Assembly (NCBI GenBank): GCA_003298465.1
Contig: QNGA01000004.1
Coordinates: 186,001-250,000 of the forward strand
Origin: a halophilic archaeon
Lineage (GTDB): Archaea; Halobacteriota; Halobacteria; Halobacteriales; Haladaptataceae
DNA length: 64,000 nt
Direction of reading: 5' to 3'
The translations under genes and the position numbers were made by a program. Positions 26,143 through 34,483 of this stretch are shown here, one piece after another. The notes beneath the pieces were generated by a model. The model worked only from the letters and a program-made list of their open reading frames with translations, did no database searches and was not told the DNA's origin. Every line of letters starts with the position of its first letter. The first letter of the stretch is position 1.

Positions 26143-26323
26143 TCGGAACGCCGTCGCACGACCGTCGCGAGGTCGGCGCCGACGCGCGCGACGGCCGGGA
26201 CGGTCGACCGGCGGAGCGTTCGCGCCGGTCGACCGGTCGCTCTACGCTCCACCCTCCTCGTCGGCGGTTCGTGGCTGCCGCGGGACCGACACACCGAAGT
26301 ACCGGGCAGTACGACCACCAGCC

Positions 26324-26470
26324 ATGAGCGGACACGAACACCAACCGGGAGAGAGGGACCGCGTGACGGCACCGCAGCAGGAGTACTCGATGCGCGACGT
26401 GGGCATCGGCCTCGTCGTCTTCGTGGTCGGGCTCGTCGTCACGTTCGGCGTCCCGCTCGCACTGTCCTGA
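26324..26470 (+). CDS. 48-residue single-span membrane protein (DUF7550-like)
   Basis: The product has a charged N terminus (MSGHEHQPGERDRV) and one transmembrane helix (about 26-46, GIGLVVFVVGLVVTFGVPLAL) right at its end. Similar tiny proteins are common in haloarchaea (DUF7550 type). The spacing and composition support a gene, but no function can be given. Confidence 0.6.
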   Translation: MSGHEHQPGERDRVTAPQQEYSMRDVGIGLVVFVVGLVVTFGVPLALS

Positions 26471-26595
26471 CGCCTCGGGGCTTCCGAGAACCTCGAACCG
26501 GCCTCGTAGTTCCCCGAGAGACGCGTCTCCGCGACTCGCTCCCGAAGCGACGGGGGTGAGTGCGCGACCGAACCCGTCGTTCGATATCGGCCGAA

Positions 26596-26603
26596 CTTTT
26601 ACT
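26596..26603 (+). promoter_or_regulatory. TATA-like box of the dehydratase gene
   Basis: CTTTTACT lies 22-29 bases before the ATG at 26625, the expected place for a leaderless haloarchaeal transcript. Confidence 0.45.
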
Positions 26604-26624
26604 ACTGGCAGAGTACCCCGGAGC

Positions 26625-27866
26625 ATGGTGCGAAACTACGCGGAGTTGCACGACCCCAACGCGGAGTACACGATGCGCAATCTGTCCAGCGAGACGATGG
26701 GTCTCACCGGCGACCGCGGCGGCGGCCCGCGCGACCTGGAGATAACGGACGTCCAGACGACGATGATAGACGGCAACTTCCCGTGGACGCTCGTCCGGAT
26801 ATACACCGACGCGGGTGTCGTCGGCACCGGCGAGGCCTACTGGGGCGCGGGCGTTCCGGAGCTCATCCAGCGCATGCGGCCGTTCCTCGTCGGCGAGAAC
26901 CCGCTGGACATCGACCGCCTGTTCGAGCACCTCGTCCAGAAGATGTCCGGCGAGGGCTCCATCGAGGGCGTCACCGTCACCGCCATCTCCGGCATCGAGA
27001 TAGCGCTCCACGACCTCGCGGGGAAGGTCATGGACGTGCCGGCCTACCAGCTTCTCGGCGGCAAGTACCGCGACGAGGTTCGCGTGTACTGCGACTGCCA
27101 CGCCGGCGACGAGGCGAACCCCGAGTCGAACGCCGACGAGGCCGAGCGCGTCGTCGAGGAACTGGGGTACGACGCCCTGAAGTTCGACCTCGACGTGCCC
27201 TCGGGCCACGAGAAGGACCGCGCGAACCGCCACCTCCGCAACCCCGAAATCCAGCACAAGGTCGACATCGTCGAGGCCGTCACGGAGCGCGTCGGCGACC
27301 GCGCGGACGTCTCCTTCGACTGTCACTGGACGTTCTCCGGCGGGAGCGCGAAGCGCCTGGCGCACGCGCTCGAAGAGTACGACGTCTGGTGGCTCGAAGA
27401 CCCCGTTCCGCCGGAGAACCACGACGTGCAGCGCGAGGTCACCCAGAGCACCACGACGCCCATCGCGGCCGGCGAGAACGTCTACCGCAAGCACGGCCAC
27501 CGTCGCCTCATCGAGGAGCAGGCCGTCGACGTCATCGCGCCCGACCTGCCGAAGGTCGGCGGCATGCGCGAGACCCGGAAGATAGCGGACATGGCCGACA
27601 CCTACTACACGCCCGTCGCGATGCACAACGTCTCCTCGCCCGTGGCGACGATGGCGAGCGCCCACGTCGGCACCGCCATCCCGAACTCCCTCGCCGTCGA
27701 GTTCCACTCCTACCAGCTCGGCTGGTGGGAGGACCTCGTCGAGGAGGACGTCATCCAGGAAGGGTACATCGAGGTTCCCGAGAAGCCCGGCCTCGGCATC
27801 ACGCTCGACATGGACGTCGTCGAGGAGAAGATGGTCGCCGGCGAGACGCTGTTCGACGAGGCGTAA
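26625..27866 (+). CDS. Sugar-acid dehydratase of the enolase superfamily (gluconate/xylonate type)
   Basis: The 413-residue protein has an enolase-superfamily capping domain and barrel. Metal or catalytic residues are visible in SFDCHWTF, WWLEDPVPPEN and AAGENVY, with MHNVSSP near the end providing the His. The start (YAELHDPNAEYTMRNLSSETMG) strongly resembles haloarchaeal D-gluconate and D-xylonate dehydratases of the semi-phosphorylative and xylose pathways. The two cannot be separated by sight. No other pentose or hexose gene is adjacent, though a GntP sugar-acid permease and an SDR dehydrogenase are at 60-64 kb. ATG 26625 starts the conserved region. Confidence 0.85.
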   Translation: MVRNYAELHDPNAEYTMRNLSSETMGLTGDRGGGPRDLEITDVQTTMIDGNFPWTLVRIYTDAGVVGTGEAYWGAGVPELIQRMRPFLVGENPLDIDRLFEHLVQKMSGEGSIEGVTVTAISGIEIALHDLAGKVMDVPAYQLLGGKYRDEVRVYCDCHAGDEANPESNADEAERVVEELGYDALKFDLDVPSGHEKDRANRHLRNPEIQHKVDIVEAVTERVGDRADVSFDCHWTFSGGSAKRLAHALEEYDVWWLEDPVPPENHDVQREVTQSTTTPIAAGENVYRKHGHRRLIEEQAVDVIAPDLPKVGGMRETRKIADMADTYYTPVAMHNVSSPVATMASAHVGTAIPNSLAVEFHSYQLGWWEDLVEEDVIQEGYIEVPEKPGLGITLDMDVVEEKMVAGETLFDEA

Positions 27867-27960
27867 GCTTCGTCGAGCACGGAAATCCGAGATTTCCGCC
27901 GTTCGACGAGGCGTAGCCGACGTCGAGCCAGCGAACCTCCCGTTCGCCCCGTTCGACGGG
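27851..27960 (+). repeat. 50-bp repeats with conserved front and variable hairpin
   Basis: GTTCGACGAGGCGTA begins at 27851 (covering the dehydratase stop) and again at 27901, and GTTCGACG a third time at 27951, exactly 50 bases apart. CGTCGAGC follows in both full units. The back half differs but is a hairpin in each: CGGAAATC-CGA-GATTTCCG (27880-27898) and GCGAAC-CTCCC-GTTCGC (27931-27947). CCCGT-TCG-ACGGG (27948-27960) makes a third. They may act as transcription terminators. Confidence 0.7.
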
Positions 27961-28022
27961 CGCGGCGTCGCCGGTTTCGAACGTGTACGAACTCGGCGAT
28001 GTTTATTACGCGTACAAAATCC

Positions 28023-28030
28023 TTATTTTA
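28023..28030 (+). promoter_or_regulatory. TATA-like box of the secreted propeller gene
   Basis: TTATTTTA lies 22-29 bases before the ATG at 28052 in a locally AT-rich stretch (28000-28050) that also holds GTTTATTA at 28001. Confidence 0.5.
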
Positions 28031-28051
28031 CGTCGGCAGTCGTATTTTAGC

Positions 28052-29686
28052 ATGACTGGACTCCGTCGACGAGACTTCCTGACGGCGGCGGTCGTCGGCA
28101 CCACGGCCGCGGTCGTTCCCGGCGCTTCCCTGACGGCGAGAGGCGCGGAGAGCCGTTCGGCGAGCGACTGGACGACCTACCGCGGGAACGCGAGGCGGAC
28201 CGGCGCGACGGACGCGGACGGTCCCGGGGCCGACGTCGGGACCGAGCGGTCGATGGACCCCGGCGGCAGCGTGGCCGAACCGGCGGTCGCCGACGGCACG
28301 CTCTACCTCGGAATCACGACGGCGCACACCCCCTCGGCCAGCGAGGGGTACGTCGCCGCTTACGACCCGGCGACCGGCGAGGAGCGCTGGCGGAAGGGGG
28401 GTATCTCCCGTCCGGGGACCCTCACGGTCGGCGACGGGGCCGTCTACGTCGCCACCCACGGGACCGAGGACTCCGACGGGTCCGGATTCTTCGCGCTGGA
28501 CGCCGGAACGGGCGAGACGAGGTGGCATCGGCCGGCCTCGTTCGGACTGGAGGACGTGGTGTTCGCCGACGGCCGACTGTACGGCGAAGCGGGTAGCGAC
28601 GCCTGCGCGCTCGACGCCGGGACGGGCGAGGTTCGCTGGCGGACCGCAGGCGTCGGCGGCGGCACCTGCTACGCCGACGGCACCGTGTACTACGGTACGG
28701 GGGTCGCGCTGGACGCCGCCGACGGGAACAGCCGCTGGAACGTCTCCGGCGACGTCGGGAACCAGTGGAGCGACGACGTGGTGCAGACGGTCGGCGGCGG
28801 CACCACGTACGGTACCCTGTCCGGACAGGACCTGCCGACCGAGGTCCAGGCGCGGTCGGCGGCCGACGGGTCGCTCCGGTGGTCCCACTCGCCCGGTTCC
28901 GGGAGCTACTGGCGGTTCGACCGGCTCGCGGTCGCCGGGGGTCGGGTCGTCTGCACGTTCGACGACACGGTACACGCGCTCGACGCCGCGACGGGCGAGA
29001 CGGCGTGGACGTACGAGGCCGACGTACAGCTCACCAGCAGTCCGACGATGGCGAGCGGGACGGTCTACGTCGGCGGGCGGACCGACCCCGAGTCCGAGTC
29101 CGGCGACGCGGCCGTGGTCGCGCTGGACGCGAACTCTGGCGAGCGTACCTGGCGGCACGTCTTCGGGAGCTGGGAGTTCGAGGACTACGGCCCCGCCGCC
29201 GCGACCCCCGTCGTCGTCGGCGGGAACGTCTTCGCGGCGACGTATCCGGAGGGGTCGACAATAGATCACGAGTACACCGAACACGCCGACTTCCACGTCC
29301 TCGGCTCCGGCGGCGGGGACGGCGGGACGACCGCGACCACGTCCGAGCCCTCGACCACCACCTCCGAGGGAACCACGACCGGCTCCGAAACCACTACCTC
29401 CCGGACCGCGACGGAACCGCCGGCGACCACCTCCGAGACGGCGACCGCGACCGATGCGACGCGGACGACGTCGAAACCGACCGCGACGACCACGAACGCG
29501 AAGACGGGCGCGGCACAGTCCACGACGACCGACGGACTGCAGACGACGACCGCGGCCGGTTCGACGGGGTCCGGAACCGGAACGACCGCCACGGACGGCC
29601 AGACGGGGTTCGGCGTGCTGTCCGCGCTCGGCGGTCTGGCCGGCGTCGGTGCCTACCTCCGGTCGCGCCTCGACGCGGAGGACTGA
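28052..29686 (+). CDS. Tat-exported PQQ-type beta-propeller, cell-surface anchored
   Basis: The 544-residue protein starts with a twin-arginine signal (LRRRDFLTAAVVGTTAAVVPG). About seven propeller blades follow with the signature ALDAGTGETRW, ALDAGTGEVRW, ALDAATGETAW and ALDANSGERTW. A Thr/Ser-rich, probably glycosylated linker of about 100 residues (430-520) precedes a C-terminal hydrophobic helix (GFGVLSALGGLAGVGAYLRSR), which resembles the PGF-CTERM sorting signal used by archaeosortase. It should be displayed on the outside of the cell. The ligand is unknown; PQQ binding is not implied. Confidence 0.85.
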   Translation: MTGLRRRDFLTAAVVGTTAAVVPGASLTARGAESRSASDWTTYRGNARRTGATDADGPGADVGTERSMDPGGSVAEPAVADGTLYLGITTAHTPSASEGYVAAYDPATGEERWRKGGISRPGTLTVGDGAVYVATHGTEDSDGSGFFALDAGTGETRWHRPASFGLEDVVFADGRLYGEAGSDACALDAGTGEVRWRTAGVGGGTCYADGTVYYGTGVALDAADGNSRWNVSGDVGNQWSDDVVQTVGGGTTYGTLSGQDLPTEVQARSAADGSLRWSHSPGSGSYWRFDRLAVAGGRVVCTFDDTVHALDAATGETAWTYEADVQLTSSPTMASGTVYVGGRTDPESESGDAAVVALDANSGERTWRHVFGSWEFEDYGPAAATPVVVGGNVFAATYPEGSTIDHEYTEHADFHVLGSGGGDGGTTATTSEPSTTTSEGTTTGSETTTSRTATEPPATTSETATATDATRTTSKPTATTTNAKTGAAQSTTTDGLQTTTAAGSTGSGTGTTATDGQTGFGVLSALGGLAGVGAYLRSRLDAED

Positions 29687-29738
29687 ATCGCCCGCGCTGA
29701 CGGTCGGACCGGGCGACGTGCTCGAAGTCGGACCGCTG

Positions 29739-30356
29739 CTACACCGCTCCTGGGTCGACCTGCCGACCGACCCACAGCAGGCTTGCGACGAGGAGGACCG
29801 CGGCGAGCGGGACCAGGGCGGAGAAGGCCGTCAGCAGGACGCCGGAGGCCTGGACGCCGAGCACGATAAGTACGACGGGACCGCAGCACGCCGCACCCGA
29901 CAGCAGGGCGGGGACGGCGGCGAGCGCGCCGGACGAGGAGCGCGCTAACCCGCACGCTTTCGGCTGTCGCCAGGCGAGGAAGGTGACGGCGAGGTTCAGC
30001 CCCACCAGCACCGCGAGACCCAGGCCGACCAGGAGGTCCAGCGGCGAGACGAGCAGCGTGGCGAACGGGAGTTCGATCCGGGCGACCGGTTCCCAGGTGA
30101 GCGTCCCGGTCGGCTCGACCATCCGGGAGAGTGGGTCGCTCACGACGAGCAGTTCGACCCCGTCTCCGCCCGGCGTCAGGTGGCCGAGGGCGTAGAGGTA
30201 GGCCAGCAGGTAGCCCAGGGTCACCCCGAGGAGTACGAGGCGGGCGTCGGTCCGGGCGAGCGCGGCCCGGACCGCGAACGCCGTCCGCGAGACCGTCCTC
30301 CCGACCGACCCCAGACGTGCGCCCTCGGCGGCCGACTCGCCGTCGGTCTCACTCAT
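29739..30356 (-). CDS. Polytopic membrane protein with Cys-Cys-Gly-Pro motif
   Basis: The 205-residue product has about four or five transmembrane helices. Between the last ones lies LLSGAACCGPVVLIVLGV (CC at about residues 156-157), and a further Cys is in QPKACGLARSS. The motif resembles the SCVSCAWP segment of the membrane protein at 36742-37404, and metal handling is a possible theme. It overlaps the DUF3179 lipoprotein gene by 8 bases, so the two are probably one operon. No characterised family was recognised. Confidence 0.7.
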   Translation of the reverse strand: MSETDGESAAEGARLGSVGRTVSRTAFAVRAALARTDARLVLLGVTLGYLLAYLYALGHLTPGGDGVELLVVSDPLSRMVEPTGTLTWEPVARIELPFATLLVSPLDLLVGLGLAVLVGLNLAVTFLAWRQPKACGLARSSSGALAAVPALLSGAACCGPVVLIVLGVQASGVLLTAFSALVPLAAVLLVASLLWVGRQVDPGAV

Positions 30357-31473
30357 GGACCGACGTCTCCGGGTAGAAGCCCGCCCACGCGAACCACATC
30401 GCGTCGTAGGCGTACTGGCGCTCCAGCGGCAGGTCGGCGGGCGCGCTGGGTGTTCCGTCCGGCCCGACGACGTCGCCGTCGCTGAACGCGAACGACCGCT
30501 CGTCCGGGTTGCGATAGACGTACGCGGTGTCGAGGTCGGGGTCGTAGGCCGCCAGCAGCGGCGTGCCCGGGAGTTCGCCGTCGAGGAGCTTCTCCGTCCG
30601 GAGCGCGTCCTTCGGGAACGCGGCGGCCCCCTCGGACGACCGCGTCCCGACGACGACCGCCTTGCCGTCCAGGCGGTCGTCCGTTCGAAGCGGCGGGAAC
30701 AGCGGGTCGCCGCCGGCGTAGTAGCCGTCTCTCGGATTGTACGAGCCGTAGGGGTCGCCGTCGTAATCGCGGACGTACCCGGTCTCCTCCGAGAGCACCC
30801 GGGTGGCGGGGTGGGCGTCGCGCCAGCGCCCCCACGTCGTCCAGACGAGGCGGAACTCGCGGAGCGAGCGTTCGGAGAACCGCCCCTCTATGGCGGTGGC
30901 GAGCATCTGGGGCCACCGACTGTCGGTCGCCCGGTCGTACATCACGAGGTTGTCGTTGAGCAGATTGCCCGAGACGCCGAACGTCGTCGCGCCGCGGTCG
31001 AACCCCATCGCCGTCCCCGTCAGCGGGCAGTAGGTGACGCTGACCGGCGTGCCGTCCAGCGTATCGTTGCAGATCTCGTGCCAGACGAGCACGTTCTGCG
31101 GGTAGGCTTTCGCGTCGCTCCCGCGGACGACCCCGAACACGACGTCGCCGTCGTCGAGTCGGTCGTTCGCCGCGCTCGCGTCCGTGAACGTCGGTTCGTC
31201 GATGGACGGGATGCCGTCCTTGGGCGGGCCGCCGGAGACGACCCCGGACCGAAGTCGTTCGAACGGGTACTGGACCGTCAGCGCGGCGTCGGCGAGCGGC
31301 GGTCCCCCGTCGGACGCGGTCGCGGACGCCGAGGGTGACCCCGTGGTCGTCTCGGTCGTCGCGCCCTCGCCGTCCTGTCCCCCGCGGACGCTGCCGCCGA
31401 GACAGCCGGCCGTCGCCGTCGACGCCCCGGCGGCCGACGCCGCCAGAAACGCGCGTCGTGAACAGCGCTGCAT
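30349..31473 (-). CDS. DUF3179 domain lipoprotein
   Basis: The 374-residue product has a signal with twin Arg (SRRAFLAASAAGASTATAGC) ending in a lipobox Cys at residue 24, then a Thr/Ser-rich linker. DUF3179 follows: PQNVLVWHEICNDTLDGTPVSVTYCPLTGTAMGFDR (about 123-158), LLNDNLVMYDRATDSRWPQ and GYYAGGDPLFP. The domain occurs in exported proteins of unknown function. The conserved Cys (ICND, TYCPL) and His suggest a metal site. The protein should be anchored to the outer face of the membrane by a lipid. Its stop overlaps the start of the downstream membrane protein. Confidence 0.88.
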   Translation of the reverse strand: MQRCSRRAFLAASAAGASTATAGCLGGSVRGGQDGEGATTETTTGSPSASATASDGGPPLADAALTVQYPFERLRSGVVSGGPPKDGIPSIDEPTFTDASAANDRLDDGDVVFGVVRGSDAKAYPQNVLVWHEICNDTLDGTPVSVTYCPLTGTAMGFDRGATTFGVSGNLLNDNLVMYDRATDSRWPQMLATAIEGRFSERSLREFRLVWTTWGRWRDAHPATRVLSEETGYVRDYDGDPYGSYNPRDGYYAGGDPLFPPLRTDDRLDGKAVVVGTRSSEGAAAFPKDALRTEKLLDGELPGTPLLAAYDPDLDTAYVYRNPDERSFAFSDGDVVGPDGTPSAPADLPLERQYAYDAMWFAWAGFYPETSVHE

Positions 31474-31566
31474 ACCTCCGCTAGGTCTCCGGCGTGGATA
31501 ACGGTTCCACGGGCGTGCACGCGGGATGCACGACCGGACGGCACCGCGAGAGAATCGGACCGTCGC

Positions 31567-31773
31567 TTACGCGCTGTCGGTGTCCTCGTCGACGTCGACG
31601 TGGCGCTCGTCGACGCGCTCGGTCGACTCCTCGTCCTCGGGCAGCCCCTCGGCGTCGGACTGTTCGAGTTCCGCGGAGTCCATTTCCTCGTCGACCCGTT
31701 CGAGTTCCTCCTCGACCTCCTGTTCGCGCTCGTTCTGCATCTCCCGTTCTCGATCGCGGTTGTCCTCTGCCAT
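31567..31773 (-). CDS. Small acidic coiled-coil protein
   Basis: The 68-residue product is almost entirely charged (Glu, Asp, Arg, Gln) and starts MAEDNRDREREMQNEREQEVEEELERVDEEM written in part here as its helical first half. It is expected to be one long helix with a disordered end. It has no recognised family. It is divergent from the regulator at 31910. The call rests on composition and a clear ATG; a chance frame cannot be excluded. Confidence 0.5.
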   Translation of the reverse strand: MAEDNRDREREMQNEREQEVEEELERVDEEMDSAELEQSDAEGLPEDEESTERVDERHVDVDEDTDSA

Positions 31774-31880
31774 GGGTCGAGGTTGGTCCCGCTCGTACTT
31801 CGGGATGGTGGCCTCGCCGTCCGCGGACCGCCGACGCGTAGCCACCGCGACGTCGCGCCTCGAAGACCGCACCGCTGGAA

Positions 31881-31888
31881 TTTTTACA
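31881..31888 (+). promoter_or_regulatory. TATA-like box of the second winged-helix regulator
   Basis: TTTTTACA lies 22-29 bases before the ATG at 31910 and fits a leaderless transcript. Confidence 0.5.
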
Positions 31889-31909
31889 CCGCCCGCCGAC
31901 GGTCCCCAC

Positions 31910-32692
31910 ATGGCCGACGTGCTGGAGGACAAACGCGCCGCGACCCGCTTTCGCATCCTCGCCGAGATAGCCGACCGCCAGCCGGCGGTGAGCCAGGGCG
32001 AGATAGCGGACGCCGTCGGCGTCACGAGCCAGGCCGTCAGCGAGTACATCCGGGGGCTCGTCGACGACGGCCTCGTCGAGAAGGAGGGTCGCTCGCGCTA
32101 CAGCGTCACCAAGGAGGGCGTCGACTGGCTGCTCCGGGAGGCGACCGACGTCCGGCGGTTCGCCGACCGCATCACCGAGGACATCCTCGGAAGCGTCGGC
32201 GAGGACGCCGCGATAGCGACCGCCGACGTCGCGGAGGGAGAGGAGGTCATCCTCACCGTCCGGGACGGACTGTTGCACGCCTCGCCCGAGGGCGACGGCC
32301 CCGCGACCGGAGTCGCCACGACCGACGCGGACGAAGGCGAGGACGTCGGCGTCACCGGCTTCGAGGGCATCATCGACCTCGACCCCGGTTCGGTGACCGT
32401 CTACCAGGTACCGCCCGTCCGCTCCGGCGGGAGTCGCGCCGTCGACGTGGACGCCCTCGGTGACGCCGCACGGGACGCGGCGGTGCTCGCCGCCACGGGC
32501 GTCGAGGCGGTCGTCGCGCTCCGCTCGGCGAACGTCGAACCGGACACCACGTTCGCGACCGGCGAGGTGGCAGCCGACGCCGCGGCGCGCGGACTGGACG
32601 CGGTCGTCGTCGCCACCGCCGACAGCGTCGGTCGGGTGACCGACGCGCTGCGCGAGGCCGGCGTCGCCTACGAGGTCGCCGACGTGAGCTGA
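31910..32692 (+). CDS. Winged-helix (MarR-like) transcriptional regulator, paralogue of the 18674 gene
   Basis: The 260-residue product aligns along its whole length with the regulator at 18674-19474: RFRILAEIADRQPAVSQGEIADAVGVTSQAVSEYIRGL is the HTH, then RYSVTKEGVDWLL, DILG, and the same C-terminal domain with DVGVTGFEGIIDLDPGSVTV. The C-terminal ligand domain is not characterised. It is not next to cobalamin genes; its stop is 1 base from the convergent J-domain gene. It may recognise a site similar to that of its paralogue. Confidence 0.82.
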   Translation: MADVLEDKRAATRFRILAEIADRQPAVSQGEIADAVGVTSQAVSEYIRGLVDDGLVEKEGRSRYSVTKEGVDWLLREATDVRRFADRITEDILGSVGEDAAIATADVAEGEEVILTVRDGLLHASPEGDGPATGVATTDADEGEDVGVTGFEGIIDLDPGSVTVYQVPPVRSGGSRAVDVDALGDAARDAAVLAATGVEAVVALRSANVEPDTTFATGEVAADAAARGLDAVVVATADSVGRVTDALREAGVAYEVADVS

Positions 32693-32693
32693 A

Positions 32694-33260
32694 CTAGCTC
32701 GCGTGCTTTTTCGCCGTGGTGTAGGCCTCGCGGACCCGCTGGAACTCCTCACGGCTCCCGCCGTGGTCCGGATGGACCTCCTTGACCCGGTCGCGGTACG
32801 CCGATTTCACGTCCGAGAGGGTCGCGCCCGTCGACAGTCCGAGGATGGCGAACGCGGCCTGGGTCGTGTCGACGTCCTCGTCGTCGGCGAGTTCCGGCGT
32901 CTCGAACGGGAGGCGGTCGCCGAGGTGGATGCCCGGCATCTCGTGTTCGACGAGGACGCCGTACGTCGGCGACTTCTCGATGCGGAAGTACGCCCTCGCG
33001 TCGAAGGTTATCGCCACGTCGCGCTCGGGCAGGTAGAAGGCGACGTGTTGCCCCTCGACGAAGTGGTCCTCGGCGAACTCCTCGCCGATGCTCCGGAGGT
33101 ACTGGCGAATCTCGACGCGCCGCTTGCTCTCGCCGAGGACGTAGGACGCCTTGCTCGCCTCCGGGGTCGGAAACAGGCGAGCGCCGACGAGGAAGATGCC
33201 GGCGATGACGACCGCCGTCGCGACCGACAGCAAGAGGCCGAGGACCAGCCAGTCGGCCAT
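32694..33260 (-). CDS. Membrane-anchored J-domain protein
   Basis: The 188-residue product has an N-terminal transmembrane helix (LVLGLLLSVATAVVIAGIFLVG), a central beta-rich domain and a C-terminal J-domain (FAILGLSTGATLSDVKSAYRDRVKEVHPDHGGSREEFQRVREAY) with the essential HPD tripeptide. It would recruit and stimulate DnaK at the membrane. ATG 33260 starts just before the helix and was preferred to one ten codons upstream. The next gene downstream on the other strand ends 1 base away, so this is a convergent pair. Confidence 0.85.
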   Translation of the reverse strand: MADWLVLGLLLSVATAVVIAGIFLVGARLFPTPEASKASYVLGESKRRVEIRQYLRSIGEEFAEDHFVEGQHVAFYLPERDVAITFDARAYFRIEKSPTYGVLVEHEMPGIHLGDRLPFETPELADDEDVDTTQAAFAILGLSTGATLSDVKSAYRDRVKEVHPDHGGSREEFQRVREAYTTAKKHAS

Positions 33261-33405
33261 GATGTGCCGTAAGTGTCCCACGATTATCAAACTCCCGCCG
33301 GGACGGCGAGCGGGCGCTCAGCGCCTCTCGGCCACGTCCGACGCCGCTGGCCGTGTCGGCGCGCGGGGAGGTGTCCCGGGGCGGCCCCGGAGGCTTTTGG
33401 GTGCA

Positions 33406-33412
33406 TTTTTAG
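33406..33412 (+). promoter_or_regulatory. TATA-like box of oxidase subunit III
   Basis: TTTTTAG lies 24-30 bases before the ATG at 33436. CGGAC-AGTAAC-GTCCG at 33417-33432, between box and start codon, is a small inverted repeat. Confidence 0.45.
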
Positions 33413-33435
33413 TGGTCGGACAGTAACGTCCGGGT

Positions 33436-34326
33436 ATGACAGTAGCGGACGACTCGAACGAGGAGCACGGCCATCACCTGCCGGCCGTCGAAGACTGGCC
33501 GAGGGGTTTCGGCGAGGCGTCGTGGTGGCCGTTCATCACCGCGTTCGGCGCAGCCGGATTCTACGTCGGTGCCGCGCTGTACGTGCTCGCCCAGGGCGAC
33601 CAGCCGATCGTCGGACCGATGATCGGGCCGTCGGTGTTCATCGCCAGCGCCCTCGTCTTCCTCGTCGGGCTATACGGCTGGGTGTACCACGCCTTCGTCA
33701 AACACTTCTGGTCGCGCGACCCCAACGAGAGTAGTGCGACCGCGCTTCGGTGGGGGATGGTCACGTTCCTCGGGTCCGAGATAGCGACGTTCGGTGCGGG
33801 GTTCGTCTACTACTTCTTCATCCGGACGAGTACGTGGCCCCCGACGGGTGACGAACTGCCCGAACTGCTGCCGATGGGCGGCATCTCGGAGATGCTGGGG
33901 TCGCTCGTGCTCATCAACACCATCATCCTGGTCATCAGCAGTGGGACGCTCCACTGGGCGCACGTCGAACTCCGGAAGAACAACCACCAGCGCTTCATCG
34001 CCGGGGTCGCAGCGACTCTCCTGCTCGGCCTGATATTCATCGGGGGGCAGGTGCTCGAGTACTACGAGTTCATCGTCCACCACGGCTTCACGTTCACCGG
34101 CGGCGTGTACAACAGCGCCTTCTTCGGGCTGACCGGCCTGCACGGTCTGCACGTCAGTCTCGGCGCGGTCCTCATCGGCATCGTCTTCATCCGCGCGTTG
34201 TACGGACAGTACTCCGCCGACCGGCACGTCTCGGTGACGACCGTCTCGATGTACTGGCACTTCGTGGACGCCGTCTGGATATTCCTCGTCGTCGTGCTGT
34301 ACGCCGGCGCGGAACTGCACGCCTGA
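33436..34326 (+). CDS. coxC: Haem-copper oxidase subunit III
   Basis: The 296-residue membrane protein shows seven hydrophobic segments and the subunit III blocks: WPFITAFGAAGFYVG, FVKHFWSRDP, RWGMVTFLGSEIATFGAGFVYYF, HWAHVELRKNNH, GGQVLEYYEF, FFGLTGLHGLHVSLGAVLIG and MYWHFVDAVWIFLVVVLY. Subunit III supports oxygen and proton delivery to the catalytic subunit of the terminal oxidase. Subunit II follows at 34484 with its own TATA box. Subunit I is not in this window. Confidence 0.92.
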   Translation: MTVADDSNEEHGHHLPAVEDWPRGFGEASWWPFITAFGAAGFYVGAALYVLAQGDQPIVGPMIGPSVFIASALVFLVGLYGWVYHAFVKHFWSRDPNESSATALRWGMVTFLGSEIATFGAGFVYYFFIRTSTWPPTGDELPELLPMGGISEMLGSLVLINTIILVISSGTLHWAHVELRKNNHQRFIAGVAATLLLGLIFIGGQVLEYYEFIVHHGFTFTGGVYNSAFFGLTGLHGLHVSLGAVLIGIVFIRALYGQYSADRHVSVTTVSMYWHFVDAVWIFLVVVLYAGAELHA

Positions 34327-34448
34327 CTCGCCGTCTCCTTTCTCGCGCTCTCGCCGTCGACCAGCCTCGCGCTCGCCCACCTCTTCGATAGCGGTTCGCT
34401 CGACGCCGTTTTCGGCTTCCGGGACGGGGTTCGCGGGACAAGACAGCA

Positions 34449-34458
34449 CATATTTATG
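34449..34458 (+). promoter_or_regulatory. TATA box of oxidase subunit II
   Basis: CATATTTATG lies 26-35 bases before the ATG at 34484, so subunit II probably has its own leaderless transcript. Confidence 0.5.
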
Positions 34459-34483
34459 GGCTACTTCCTAACGACTAGGCAGC

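Noticed and set aside
26471..26624. Extra N-terminal residues for the sugar-acid dehydratase (start at 26556)
   Set aside because: The TATA-like box at 26596 and the conserved MVRNYAELHDP start at 26625 favour the shorter protein.
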